This document shows positions 28,001-34,152 of a stretch of 35,893 nucleotides of DNA, one piece after another. Under the pieces are notes generated by a model. It was not told where the DNA came from and did not search any database. It saw nothing but the letters and a program-made list of their open reading frames with translations. Numbering within the stretch: position 1 is the stretch's first letter; each line of letters starts with the position of its first letter. The stretch comes from a virus. The stretch spans positions 1 through 35,893 of the IMG/VR virus record IMGVR_UViG_3300020446_000035; one strand, given 5' to 3'. The position numbers and the translations under genes are program-made.

Positions 28001-29548
28001 ATTGATATTGATCCTGCTGAAACGACCTATACAAAAGGTTCTGGTTTAAGAGCAGTGGTTACTGGAATTACTGGGATAACTCATTTATATCTAACAGATG
28101 TTCAGGGAGATCAATTTGTTGATTCAACAAACAGAAGACTTGTTCATTATGGTGCAAATAATGATACTCCAACAAAAGTTAATACTGCTGAATTAACTGG
28201 TAATTCAACTGTTAATGGCACTTTATTTACTGGAGATACTATTGAAATTTCACAATTTAATCATGGTCATCACAGTAATAATAATAAAATTGTAGTTAAC
28301 AACGTTAAACCAGATACAGTTAAAGTTCCTACTGCAAGTGAATTAGCACCCGACTCAACCTCAGTTGATATACCTGATTTAGCACCATTTAGAACATTTA
28401 ATGGTATTACTACTACAAGTGGTATTGCTCTAATTAACAAAGAAATTGTTAGTTACACGATTGGTACAGGCAAATTAACATTAAATAGAGGGTTGTTCAA
28501 CACAAATGCCTCTACTCATAAAATTGGATCTGACATTCAAGTATATGAAGCGAGTGGTGTATCTTTAGTTGGAATAAACACAACTCATATGGTATCAGCA
28601 GAACCTGATACTTTTGATTCATATTTTATAAAGGTTAACATGAGTAATATTGATTCAAATCGTACTAATGATCAATTACTTTGTTTCTCAAGTGAAAAAG
28701 GATTTGGTGGTAAAAATGTCAAAATTTCTCAAAATCATCAATTCTGTTCTTTATCACCACAATTCAATGTATTAACACCTGGTAATGGCACTGAGGTTAA
28801 TACTAATATTAGAACAGTGACTGGTCAAAGTGCTGGTGGAAATGAAGTATCATTTGTTGATAAAGGATTTGAATCTACAACTTTAAATGAAACTACTTTC
28901 TTTGATTCACCAAGATTAGTTGCATCTAAAGTCAATGAAGCAGAGTACTTAGATGTTATTCCAAAAAATAAATCATTGACTTTAAATATTAATATGTCAA
29001 CGACTGACTCTAATTTATCACCTGTTTTAGATACTAAAAATTCAATCTTTATTTTAGGAAGAAATAAGATTAATAATCCAATTGGTGTTAATAATTATGC
29101 CACCGATCCTAGAACTTATGCATTGAGTGGTGATCCACATGGTTCAGTATTTGTATCAAGACCTGTTACCTTAGAAAATCCAGCGACTTCTCTCAAAGTT
29201 TTAGTTGCTGCAAATGTTCTTCCAGAATCTGATTTTAGAGTATTTTACAGATTATTCAGTTTTGATTCTAGTGAAGTATCACAAACTTACAGAGCATTTC
29301 CTGGTTTCAAAAACTTGAATGATACTGATGGAGATGGTTTCGGTGATCAAATCATTGATGCTAATCAAAATGATGGTAGAGCTGATGCTCTCGTATCAAA
29401 GAGTGGTATAAATGAATTTAAGGAATATCAATTCTCAGTTGATAACTTAGATGCATTTGATGGATTTGCAATTAAAATTGTAATGATATCAACAAATGAG
29501 TCTGTGACAGTTCGTCTAAAAGACTTTAGAGCAATCGCACTTGCGTAA
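22100..29548 (+). CDS. Large DUF4815 virion structural protein, tail-fibre-like (2482 aa)
   Basis: The N-terminus carries a clear DUF4815 signature: ISPYFDDFDKAKNFYKVLFK (9-28), then PVQARELSGLQSILQNQVES and HIFKEGSMVIPGG. DUF4815 is found in baseplate-attached fibre proteins of T4-like marine phages. Around 1380-1402 lies FMRSRNVMFAANGLKPRTRH, and near 1655 a jelly-roll-like region starts with RRDPLAQSFTVDETGAFLTS and includes MWVAEMGQ. A run of eight Thr is at about 1347-1354. Further on are G-Y modules (about 1915-1980), an INKEIVSY/LNRGLF unit, FNHGHHSNNNK (about 2052) and, near the end, a calcium-loop-like DTDGDGFGDQIIDANQNDG (about 2407-2425). By position it replaces T4 gp9-gp12, so it probably forms the outer baseplate and receptor-binding device. 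Its TAA shares its A with the next ATG. Confidence 0.85.
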   Translation: MPQKTNLNISPYFDDFDKAKNFYKVLFKPGSPVQARELSGLQSILQNQVESFGKHIFKEGSMVIPGGIEYDTSYFSLKINSTHLGIDVSVYLDELISNNNGKGTRVIGQNSGIVATIKNYILPPTEGISEPTIFVKYNESGDDGESVGFPDGEILILQENLTYGNTTINENESVLTASLTNAAATGSSFGVSEGVYFIRGTFVDVPTSLIILDPYNNTPSFRVGFDIVEEIVNANEDSSLYDNAKGFTNFAAPGADRFKISVRLAKKDLTDKNDTNFVELFRVDDGATKKLQDTTVYSEIKKYFASRTFDESGNYSVEPFLVKVQNSLNDEVDSEGIYTEDTLTDEGNTPSEDLLCVKMSPGKAYVRGFDVNLPGGVVLDAKKPRDTKSVDVASVPLAMGSNIRINNVQGTPFINIGGSNTNVVGLFSRRKDGTNAAQGAKVGQARVYNFNVTDSAYTGASTEYNLYLYDIQTYTILKVTNFDSTLVKGTRIRGLSSGAIGYLAESPATTGVAEYALSETTGTFLKNEQIIYDEQTTATLSSISSVINYKVSDIKSIFQAAPGGSGLVSPFSADTVLYDTILPKFSVGDNITFDTITGSRNSGTVAGRNFAGSGIGTDSIVAYAAPGDTLPVIHRVSTIGIGGTNIEVVSTTDVPDVSEGNILASGQATGPFRVRVPKVRNLRDSGLFTRLPHRNIASLNTSDSNLIISTQVTGKSSSGGTLSLSSGDALDPASGITTAFFEPFDAEKYSIHYNNGAIEPLTSDQVTIENGGADLTFKGLTRNSALTLNVTLKKVGITSKSKNYSRSNQLEITRTVGVSTVGNLTTSKSYGTRVEDQEISLNVPDVVKIIAVYESKNLLKPVLDKLRFVSGLNLNTNAVIGEKIVGNQSRAVAQVVERSSTQIGFVYLNANAFIEGEEVTFKESSITSVLQEIITGNFVDRTENYDLNKGHKQQYCDYSRLERKNSAAIPSKRLLIIFDTYKVPAGNKGDLFTVNSYSADRFSQDVPFISRIRATDTLDFRPRVAEFNTSTNGSPFAFENRTFEDTNKFVVTQDESSLLGYSYYLPRIDKLVINQFEQVKLIQGESSDNPAAPVDIGNSMEIAQITYPPYLYNPSQARIRMFDNRRFTMRDIASLEKRIENLETMTSLNALELSTKTLQVKDQDGLNRFKTGFVVNNFKDRSFINFHPERGSRCEVDIVNQELVSAVDFWSMNAELALDPAIDVNAADLNANLKLLDPNCKKTGDLITLDYEEIDWIDQPQATKSVNVNPFQVVTFAGAIVLDPPSDNWSRTIYVENFRIESTGAKWIEKTNLVSDKTTVDVDVDVSEIELETNLCEFEYNHKNRITTTTTTTTQRIEKSFTNVLVGPSKEFDYVESVKIDSQADPFMRSRNVMFAANGLKPRTRHYHYLDSQSPDIVPKLIEIEMVSGSFKVFENARIELVNNNLEEPEIGYVRLQAPNHKFGDSGRPEIGAGLGALATTEEKYTVNPFGKNKPAPSDSYSATSELLNIDVTSLANNEDYYGYVIKGAKIIGEESGAEALVTNTNLFSDNWGDLIGSFFFRDGNSKPKPPVVYTTGSKTFRVTAAPSDVIPVPGSTALASDATGVFTGSGVIITQTSNIVGLRNPPPPPQRPNEVTLKINTKKDSKTQFIEAPRRDPLAQSFTVDETGAFLTSFDVYFAQKDPNNKLFVELRTVELGTPTNLLVQDFAQVSVNPNDINVSNDASVPTTIKFPSPIYLEPNREYALVFLAPGSDLYTMWVAEMGQKTVQTTTLPDVEDVIVSKQYIGGSLFKSQNGTIWTASQYEDLCFKLRKASFVESGTTTFFNTPITPGNANTRNLPQNPLRSLPRKLKVPVTGVTNSNFPVGRKMAQTDTNGNLVAENDALTGIIEAQGGAVSTIEVIAQGSDYLFVNNTGANLNNVQTISKTGSGEGLEVNVTLEGSTVSEKITGLTVSSGSAGSGYVVGDIIDIDPAETTYTKGSGLRAVVTGITGITHLYLTDVQGDQFVDSTNRRLVHYGANNDTPTKVNTAELTGNSTVNGTLFTGDTIEISQFNHGHHSNNNKIVVNNVKPDTVKVPTASELAPDSTSVDIPDLAPFRTFNGITTTSGIALINKEIVSYTIGTGKLTLNRGLFNTNASTHKIGSDIQVYEASGVSLVGINTTHMVSAEPDTFDSYFIKVNMSNIDSNRTNDQLLCFSSEKGFGGKNVKISQNHQFCSLSPQFNVLTPGNGTEVNTNIRTVTGQSAGGNEVSFVDKGFESTTLNETTFFDSPRLVASKVNEAEYLDVIPKNKSLTLNINMSTTDSNLSPVLDTKNSIFILGRNKINNPIGVNNYATDPRTYALSGDPHGSVFVSRPVTLENPATSLKVLVAANVLPESDFRVFYRLFSFDSSEVSQTYRAFPGFKNLNDTDGDGFGDQIIDANQNDGRADALVSKSGINEFKEYQFSVDNLDAFDGFAIKIVMISTNESVTVRLKDFRAIALA

Positions 29549-29760
29549 TGAGAAATTTATCAAAAGTTGAAGGTTATAATGACCTATATCGTGACGAAAA
29601 AACAGGTGCTATTATTAACTGTGATAATGTGGGTTATGAGAATTATATTAATAATCGTAGAATGAACAAAGATAAAAAAAATGAATTAGAAAGTGTTAAA
29701 AAAGAACTTAATGAATTGAAATCACTCCTCAACGACCTTGCTTCAAAGATAAACTCATAG
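29548..29760 (+). CDS. Small coiled-coil protein (70 aa)
   Basis: The start overlaps the stop of the DUF4815 gene (TAATG), so expression is coupled to it. The N-terminal half contains YNDLYRDEKTGAIINCDNVG, a pattern I recall in short proteins of cyanomyoviruses at this place. The C-terminal half (about 40-68) is a strong heptad helix: KNELESVKKELNELKSLLND. Such a small head plus coiled coil suits a structural connector, a fibre chaperone or an oligomerisation partner of the preceding fibre protein. The function is unproven. Codon use matches the late genes. Confidence 0.75.
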   Translation: MRNLSKVEGYNDLYRDEKTGAIINCDNVGYENYINNRRMNKDKKNELESVKKELNELKSLLNDLASKINS

Positions 29761-29764
29761 TAAA

Positions 29765-29772
29765 TATAAATA
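29765..29772 (+). promoter_or_regulatory. T4-type late promoter for the fibre-neck-terminase operon
   Basis: An exact TATAAATA lies 5 bases after the stop of the 70-aa gene and 26 bases before the next ATG. No other late box is seen in the gaps up to the right edge, so it may drive everything through gp16. Confidence 0.8.
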
Positions 29773-29798
29773 CTTCCAGATCTGAATTGCTTACATAG

Positions 29799-30029
29799 AT
29801 GGCAGATATAAAAGTCAGAGTTGGACAACAGAATGCCACTAAAGTGATTTCTTCACTGGCAGGTGCCCAAACCTTATCATTATCAGAATTAAGCGACGTT
29901 AATGTAGTTGGAACCTTACAAAATGGTATGGTTCTAGTTTTTAATGGTGCTACACAAAAATTTGATGCAACCTTAGAATTAACGCCAGGTGCAACACAGA
30001 ATTTAGACATCAACGGAGGAAATTTCTGA
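29799..30029 (+). CDS. Small fibre-associated structural protein (76 aa)
   Basis: After a basic start (MADIKVRVGQQNATKVISSL) comes LSLSELSDVNVVGTLQNGMV (27-46) and LVFNGATQKFDATLEL. The 'LSDV ... NGxVLVFN..TQKFDA' unit is a frequent short repeat in phage tail fibres, where it links beta domains. The protein ends NLDINGGNF, a C-terminal motif it shares with the 570-aa protein next door. It could be a trimeric collar or adaptor piece for that fibre. It is first behind the late promoter at 29765 and lacks a clear Shine-Dalgarno. Its last codons contain the GGAGG used by the next gene. Confidence 0.75.
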   Translation: MADIKVRVGQQNATKVISSLAGAQTLSLSELSDVNVVGTLQNGMVLVFNGATQKFDATLELTPGATQNLDINGGNF

Positions 30030-30030
30030 A

Positions 30031-31743
30031 ATGGCTAGTATAATTAGAATTAAACGATCATCAGGTACGTCGAAACCTAGTAGTTTAAATTGGGGTGAAT
30101 TAGCGTATGTTACTGGTATCGGTAGTTTTGGAGGCACACTAGGAAATAGTGATAGAGTATTCTTAGGTGATAACGGAACTAATGTTCTACCAGTCGCTGG
30201 TCATTTTTACACCTCGATGATGGAGCATGCTCCTGGTACTTTGACGGGTGTTACAAATACAAGAAACAGTGATGGTGGTATCGTTGCAATACTTGATAGT
30301 AATAGAAAAATAGATGAATGGAATGTTGATGATTTAAAATTAAATGGTAATGTATTATCATCAAGCACAACTGACGCAGATATCATAATTGATCCTAATG
30401 GATCTGGTGATATTATGGTTCCAGATGATACCAAATTAGCGTTTGGTGGTGGATCTGATGGTACATCTGCTCCACAGGCATTTATTAGATATGATGAAGC
30501 AACAGCAGATAAACTTGAAATAGGTTCAGCGGTTGATGGTGTTGGTAGAGTAAGATTTTCTAACGCTACTCAAGCAACAACTACAACTGATGGTTCTGTA
30601 TCATTTGATGGTGGTATTGGAGTTGCAAAGAACGCTGTTATCGGTGGAGATTTAATTGTATCTGGTGGTAATTCAAAGTTAGGTAATATAAGAATTGAGA
30701 ATAATATTATCGCATCATTAGCAGGTGCTGATAATACAATATTCATTGATCCATATCCAGATGGTTTGAGTAATGAAGGTAATGTTATAATTAAAGGTAA
30801 TTTACAAGTTGATGGTACTACAACAACAGTTAACTCTACTCAATCAACCGTAAATGATCCAATATTAACTGTTGGTGATGTTACTAGTACAAGAACTGTA
30901 ATGGTAACAGTTGCTAGTGGTGTTTCAACAGCGATAATAGATGATATTAGTGGTATCAATGTTAATGATACAATTACAGTTACAAATATTTCTCCAAGTG
31001 GAATTAGCACTGTAACTAATGTTAATTCTGGTGCGAAGATGCTTACCTTCCAAGGTACAACTACCGCAGGTATTGCAACAGGAACACAGTTAACAATCAC
31101 ACACGCAACTGATACAAATACAGACCGTGGATTAAGTTTCAAATATAATACAGCTACTGGAACAGCAAATCAAAAGGATGGTTTCTTTGGATTTGATGAT
31201 AGTTCAATCGCATCTAGCACTGCTGGAACAGGTAATCACGGTACACACGGTGATGATAGTCGTAGATGGACATATGTTCCTGATGCGACAATTACAAATA
31301 GTGTTGTAGCTGGAACAAAAGGTTTCCTCGATATTAAAGGTATCTACTATCAGTCAGGGAACTTCAATTCAGGTGGTGTAGTTTGGTTTGATAGTGATGG
31401 TCTTCAGCAATCAACAAATGCACCTGCATCACCAACTATTACATCTAAGCAAGTATTAACTGCTGTTACTAAGGTTGTTCTAACGATGCCTGGTAATGTT
31501 ACACTTACACAGGGTGATATTATTAAACAAAATAGTTCAAATGCGTTTGGTGTTGTTGAAAGTGCTGTCAACGCTGCAACAACTGTTCCAGTTGTTGGAG
31601 TCGAAGGAACATTTAATAATTCAAATACATTAGTAAGAGAGAGTAGTGGTGGTCAAAGTAATTTAGCAGCACCATCTAGTGTAGCGACTACATATGTTAA
31701 TAAACCACATTGGACTTCAACCCTAGACGGAGGTACCTTCTGA
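30031..31743 (+). CDS. Tail-fibre-like structural protein (570 aa)
   Basis: The N-terminus MASIIRIKRSSGTSKPSSLN, followed by GELAYV, is the 'KRS...P..L..GELA' adaptor of phage fibres (related to the N-terminal domain of the major tropism determinant). Then come FLGDNG and repeats common in marine T4-like fibres: SVSFDGGIGVAKNAVIGGDL (about 190-209) and GNVIIKGNLQVDGTTTTVNS followed by DPILTVGD. A degenerate domain with DIKGIYYQSGNFNSGG lies near 430-450, and the protein ends STLDGGTF. No S74 peptidase-type chaperone or lyase catalytic motif is visible. GGAGG lies 11 bases before the ATG. It probably forms a side fibre or collar fibre, since it sits where T4 has gp12/wac, but its exact place in the virion is unknown. 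Confidence 0.8.
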   Translation: MASIIRIKRSSGTSKPSSLNWGELAYVTGIGSFGGTLGNSDRVFLGDNGTNVLPVAGHFYTSMMEHAPGTLTGVTNTRNSDGGIVAILDSNRKIDEWNVDDLKLNGNVLSSSTTDADIIIDPNGSGDIMVPDDTKLAFGGGSDGTSAPQAFIRYDEATADKLEIGSAVDGVGRVRFSNATQATTTTDGSVSFDGGIGVAKNAVIGGDLIVSGGNSKLGNIRIENNIIASLAGADNTIFIDPYPDGLSNEGNVIIKGNLQVDGTTTTVNSTQSTVNDPILTVGDVTSTRTVMVTVASGVSTAIIDDISGINVNDTITVTNISPSGISTVTNVNSGAKMLTFQGTTTAGIATGTQLTITHATDTNTDRGLSFKYNTATGTANQKDGFFGFDDSSIASSTAGTGNHGTHGDDSRRWTYVPDATITNSVVAGTKGFLDIKGIYYQSGNFNSGGVVWFDSDGLQQSTNAPASPTITSKQVLTAVTKVVLTMPGNVTLTQGDIIKQNSSNAFGVVESAVNAATTVPVVGVEGTFNNSNTLVRESSGGQSNLAAPSSVATTYVNKPHWTSTLDGGTF

Positions 31744-31744
31744 T

Positions 31745-31921
31745 ATGCAACCAAACAGTGAAGTGGACGTAAATGTGCTCGTCAACTTATATAATTCTAG
31801 ATTAGCATCTGCACTTAATCAAAATATTCTATTAGAGGCAAAGATACAAACTCTTAAAAATGATTTTGATAAAGAACGTAATGAACTTCTAGAGGAAATC
31901 GCAAATCTTAAAGGTGATTAA
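31745..31921 (+). CDS. Small coiled-coil protein (58 aa)
   Basis: The ORF from ATG 31745 to TAA 31919 fills the gap between the fibre gene and gp13. The translation starts MQPNSEVDVNVLVNLYNSRL and continues as a long heptad helix (AKIQTLKNDFDKERNELLEE) to the end. It has the same GGAGG-11-base spacing as the gene before it, and gp13 begins two bases after its stop. A short, almost wholly helical protein here may be an oligomeric coiled-coil rod, a fibre chaperone or a minor neck part. T4 has the coiled-coil fibritin Wac at this place, but this one is far shorter and shows no foldon. Confidence 0.75.
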   Translation: MQPNSEVDVNVLVNLYNSRLASALNQNILLEAKIQTLKNDFDKERNELLEEIANLKGD

Positions 31922-31923
31922 AT

Positions 31924-32745
31924 ATGCTGACAAATAGAGGACAACTTATAAACTACGGATTGCGTCAATTGGGAGCACCTGTTCTTGAGATCAATATTGA
32001 TGATGAACAACTTCACGATGCAGTAAATGATACTGTTCAAATATATCAAGAACGCCATTATGATGGCATTGAGAGAATGTTCTTGAAGTATAAGTTTACT
32101 CAGGATGATATTGATAGAGGGACTGCAAAAGACACAGATGGTGTAGGTATTGTCACATCTACTGGTATTCAAACATCTAATGTAACTGTTACAAGTAATT
32201 TTTATGAAACTTCTAATTTTTTAGCAGTTCCAGAAAATATATTAGGAGTAAATCGAATATTTAAATTTGACTCTAGTTCCATTTCTGGTGGAATGTTTAG
32301 TATTAAATATCAATTATTTTTGAATGATTTATATTATTTTAACTCAGTGAATTTATTGCAATATGCAATGACAAAAACATATCTTGAGGATATAGATCAT
32401 TTGTTAACAACAGAAAAGCAAATAAGATTTAACATGAGGCAAGATAGATTATATTTGGATATTGATTGGGGAGCACAAGCAGTAGATGAATTTATTGTAA
32501 TAGATTGTTTCCGTGCGATAGATACAGAGCAGATATATAATGATCCCTTTGTAAAACGTTATTTTACTGCATTGATCAAGAAACAATGGGGTCAGAACTT
32601 ACTTAAATTTAGAGGAACAAAATTGCCAGGTGGTATTGAACTAAATGGAAGAGAAATTTATGATGAAGGGGTAAGAGAATTGCAAGCGTTAAGAGATAGA
32701 TCAGCAATGGATTATGAAATGCCTCCTCTTGATTTTATTGGGTGA
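31924..32745 (+). CDS. 13: Neck protein gp13
   Basis: This 273-residue protein (T4 gp13 is 309) is, with gp14, the head-completion neck protein that joins the filled head to the tail. The N-terminus is MLTNRGQLINYGLRQLGAPV, followed by EINIDDEQLHDAVNDTVQIY and ERHYDGIERMFLKYKFTQDD, the standard gp13 start of marine T4-like phages. A conserved-looking part near 175-215 includes LDIDWGAQAVDEFIVIDCFR, and the protein ends in a helix-rich section (IKKQWGQNLLKFRGTKLPGG). There is no inserted fibre-like module, unlike gp14. The start follows AAAGGTG at good distance. gp14 starts 6 bases after its stop. Confidence 0.9.
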   Translation: MLTNRGQLINYGLRQLGAPVLEINIDDEQLHDAVNDTVQIYQERHYDGIERMFLKYKFTQDDIDRGTAKDTDGVGIVTSTGIQTSNVTVTSNFYETSNFLAVPENILGVNRIFKFDSSSISGGMFSIKYQLFLNDLYYFNSVNLLQYAMTKTYLEDIDHLLTTEKQIRFNMRQDRLYLDIDWGAQAVDEFIVIDCFRAIDTEQIYNDPFVKRYFTALIKKQWGQNLLKFRGTKLPGGIELNGREIYDEGVRELQALRDRSAMDYEMPPLDFIG

Positions 32746-32751
32746 TGAATA

Positions 32752-34152
32752 ATGGCATTAAATCCGTATTTTCAACAAGGATCGCAAGGTGAACAGAGAT
32801 TAGTACAAGATCTAATTAATGAACATCTAAGACTTTATGGTATAGAAGTAACATATATTCCTCGAAAATTTGTTAATAAAGCAACTATCATTGAAGAAGT
32901 AACAGCATCTAAATTTGATGACAATTTTGCTGTTGAAATGTATGTTAATTCATATGATGGATACTCAGGTGCTGGTGATGTTCTCACTAAATTTGGAATG
33001 AGTTTAAGAGATGAAGTAGAACTCACAGTATCAAAAGAAAGATTTGAAGAATTTATTGCTCCTTTTATGGTATCATCAGAGGATATTGAACTTGGTTCAA
33101 GACCTAGAGAGGGTGATTTAGTATTTTTTCCACTAGGTCAAAGATTGTTTGAAATTAAATTTGTAGAACACGAAGATCCTTTTTATCAGTTAGGTAAAAA
33201 TTACGTCTACAAATTAAAATGTGAGTTGTTTGAATATGAAGATGAGGTTATTGATACATCACTTGATTTTATTGATACACAGGTTCAAGAAGAGGGATAT
33301 ATTGCAACTCTCCAATTGGTTGGTGTAGGTAGAACTGCTACCGCACTTGCTACTCGTGGAACAGGATATATTCGTGAAATATTCTTAAACAATGATGGAT
33401 CAGGATTTATAAGTAATCCCACTGTTGCAATTAGCACATCTCCAACTGGTGATAATGCAACTGCTGTTGCATTTACCACTGAAAGGGCAGGTGTAAGGTC
33501 AGTTGAAAAAATATTAATGACTAATGCAGGTTCAGGTTACATATCAGTGCCTACAATTACAATATCTGGTGGTGGAGGCACTGGTGCAGCTGCAACTTGT
33601 TCGATTAATACAACATCAACGGGTGTAATTCGATTTGCTATGACTGATAATGGTATTGGATTTGGAACAGTGCCAATTGTTACAGTTCAAAATCCAGCTG
33701 GAGGAATTGCATCAGATAAAGCAGTTGGTATTGCTTCTATTGGTGCATTTGGTCAATTTAATCAAGTCAATTCAATTTTTGTTGAAAATGCTGGACAAGG
33801 ATATACAAATAATCCTACTGTTACTATTAATCCACCAGAAACAATCAGTGGCATCGGTACTTTCCAATTTAATGAAATAGTACAAGGAATGCGTTCAGGA
33901 ACTCAAGCAAGAGTAAAAAATTGGGATCAAGATACAGGTATATTATCCATATCAAATGTTTCTATTGGTGGAACAATATCAGGATTCTTTAATGGTGAAG
34001 ATCTTAAAGGTCTTACATCAGGGGCATTATTTAGTATTTCAAGTTTTAATAAGGATGACAGCACCGATAAATATAATGAAGGTGATATATTTGAGTCTGA
34101 GGCAGACGCTATTCTCGATTTCACAGAATCAAATCCATTTGGTAGTTTCTAA
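32752..34152 (+). CDS. 14: Neck protein gp14 with a long beta-module extension
   Basis: The first ~185 residues are a normal gp14 neck domain: FQQGSQGEQRLVQDLINEHL, then GIEVTYIPRKFVNKATIIEE, MYVNSYDGYSGAGDVLTKFG and LGKNYVYKLKCELFEYEDE. T4 gp14 has 256 residues and this has 466. The extra part (about 190-440) holds four G-Y units: NDGSGFISNPTVAIS, NAGSGYISVPTITIS, DNGIGFGTVPIVTV and NAGQGYTNNPTVTI. Then comes a FNEIVQGMRSGTQARVKNWD module. The C-terminal EADAILDFTESNPFGSF closes the protein. The extension probably points outward from the neck as a decoration. The stop overlaps the start of gp15 (TAATG). Confidence 0.9.
   Translation: MALNPYFQQGSQGEQRLVQDLINEHLRLYGIEVTYIPRKFVNKATIIEEVTASKFDDNFAVEMYVNSYDGYSGAGDVLTKFGMSLRDEVELTVSKERFEEFIAPFMVSSEDIELGSRPREGDLVFFPLGQRLFEIKFVEHEDPFYQLGKNYVYKLKCELFEYEDEVIDTSLDFIDTQVQEEGYIATLQLVGVGRTATALATRGTGYIREIFLNNDGSGFISNPTVAISTSPTGDNATAVAFTTERAGVRSVEKILMTNAGSGYISVPTITISGGGGTGAAATCSINTTSTGVIRFAMTDNGIGFGTVPIVTVQNPAGGIASDKAVGIASIGAFGQFNQVNSIFVENAGQGYTNNPTVTINPPETISGIGTFQFNEIVQGMRSGTQARVKNWDQDTGILSISNVSIGGTISGFFNGEDLKGLTSGALFSISSFNKDDSTDKYNEGDIFESEADAILDFTESNPFGSF

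Noticed and set aside
22100-29548. Naming the 2482-aa protein gp10 or gp9
   Set aside because: Position alone suggests it, but no sequence resemblance to T4 gp9 or gp10 is visible; the DUF4815 signature is the safer label.
31745-31921. 58-aa coiled-coil protein as fibritin (Wac)
   Set aside because: It is much too short, with no foldon-like C-terminus; only the position agrees.
1081-33479. Many minus-strand ORFs of 60-120 aa (for example 9934-10293, 19474-19767, 30840-31142)
   Set aside because: All lie opposite clear + strand genes, have low-complexity translations driven by the repetitive codons of the sense strand, and lack start signals; the window has no convincing minus-strand gene.
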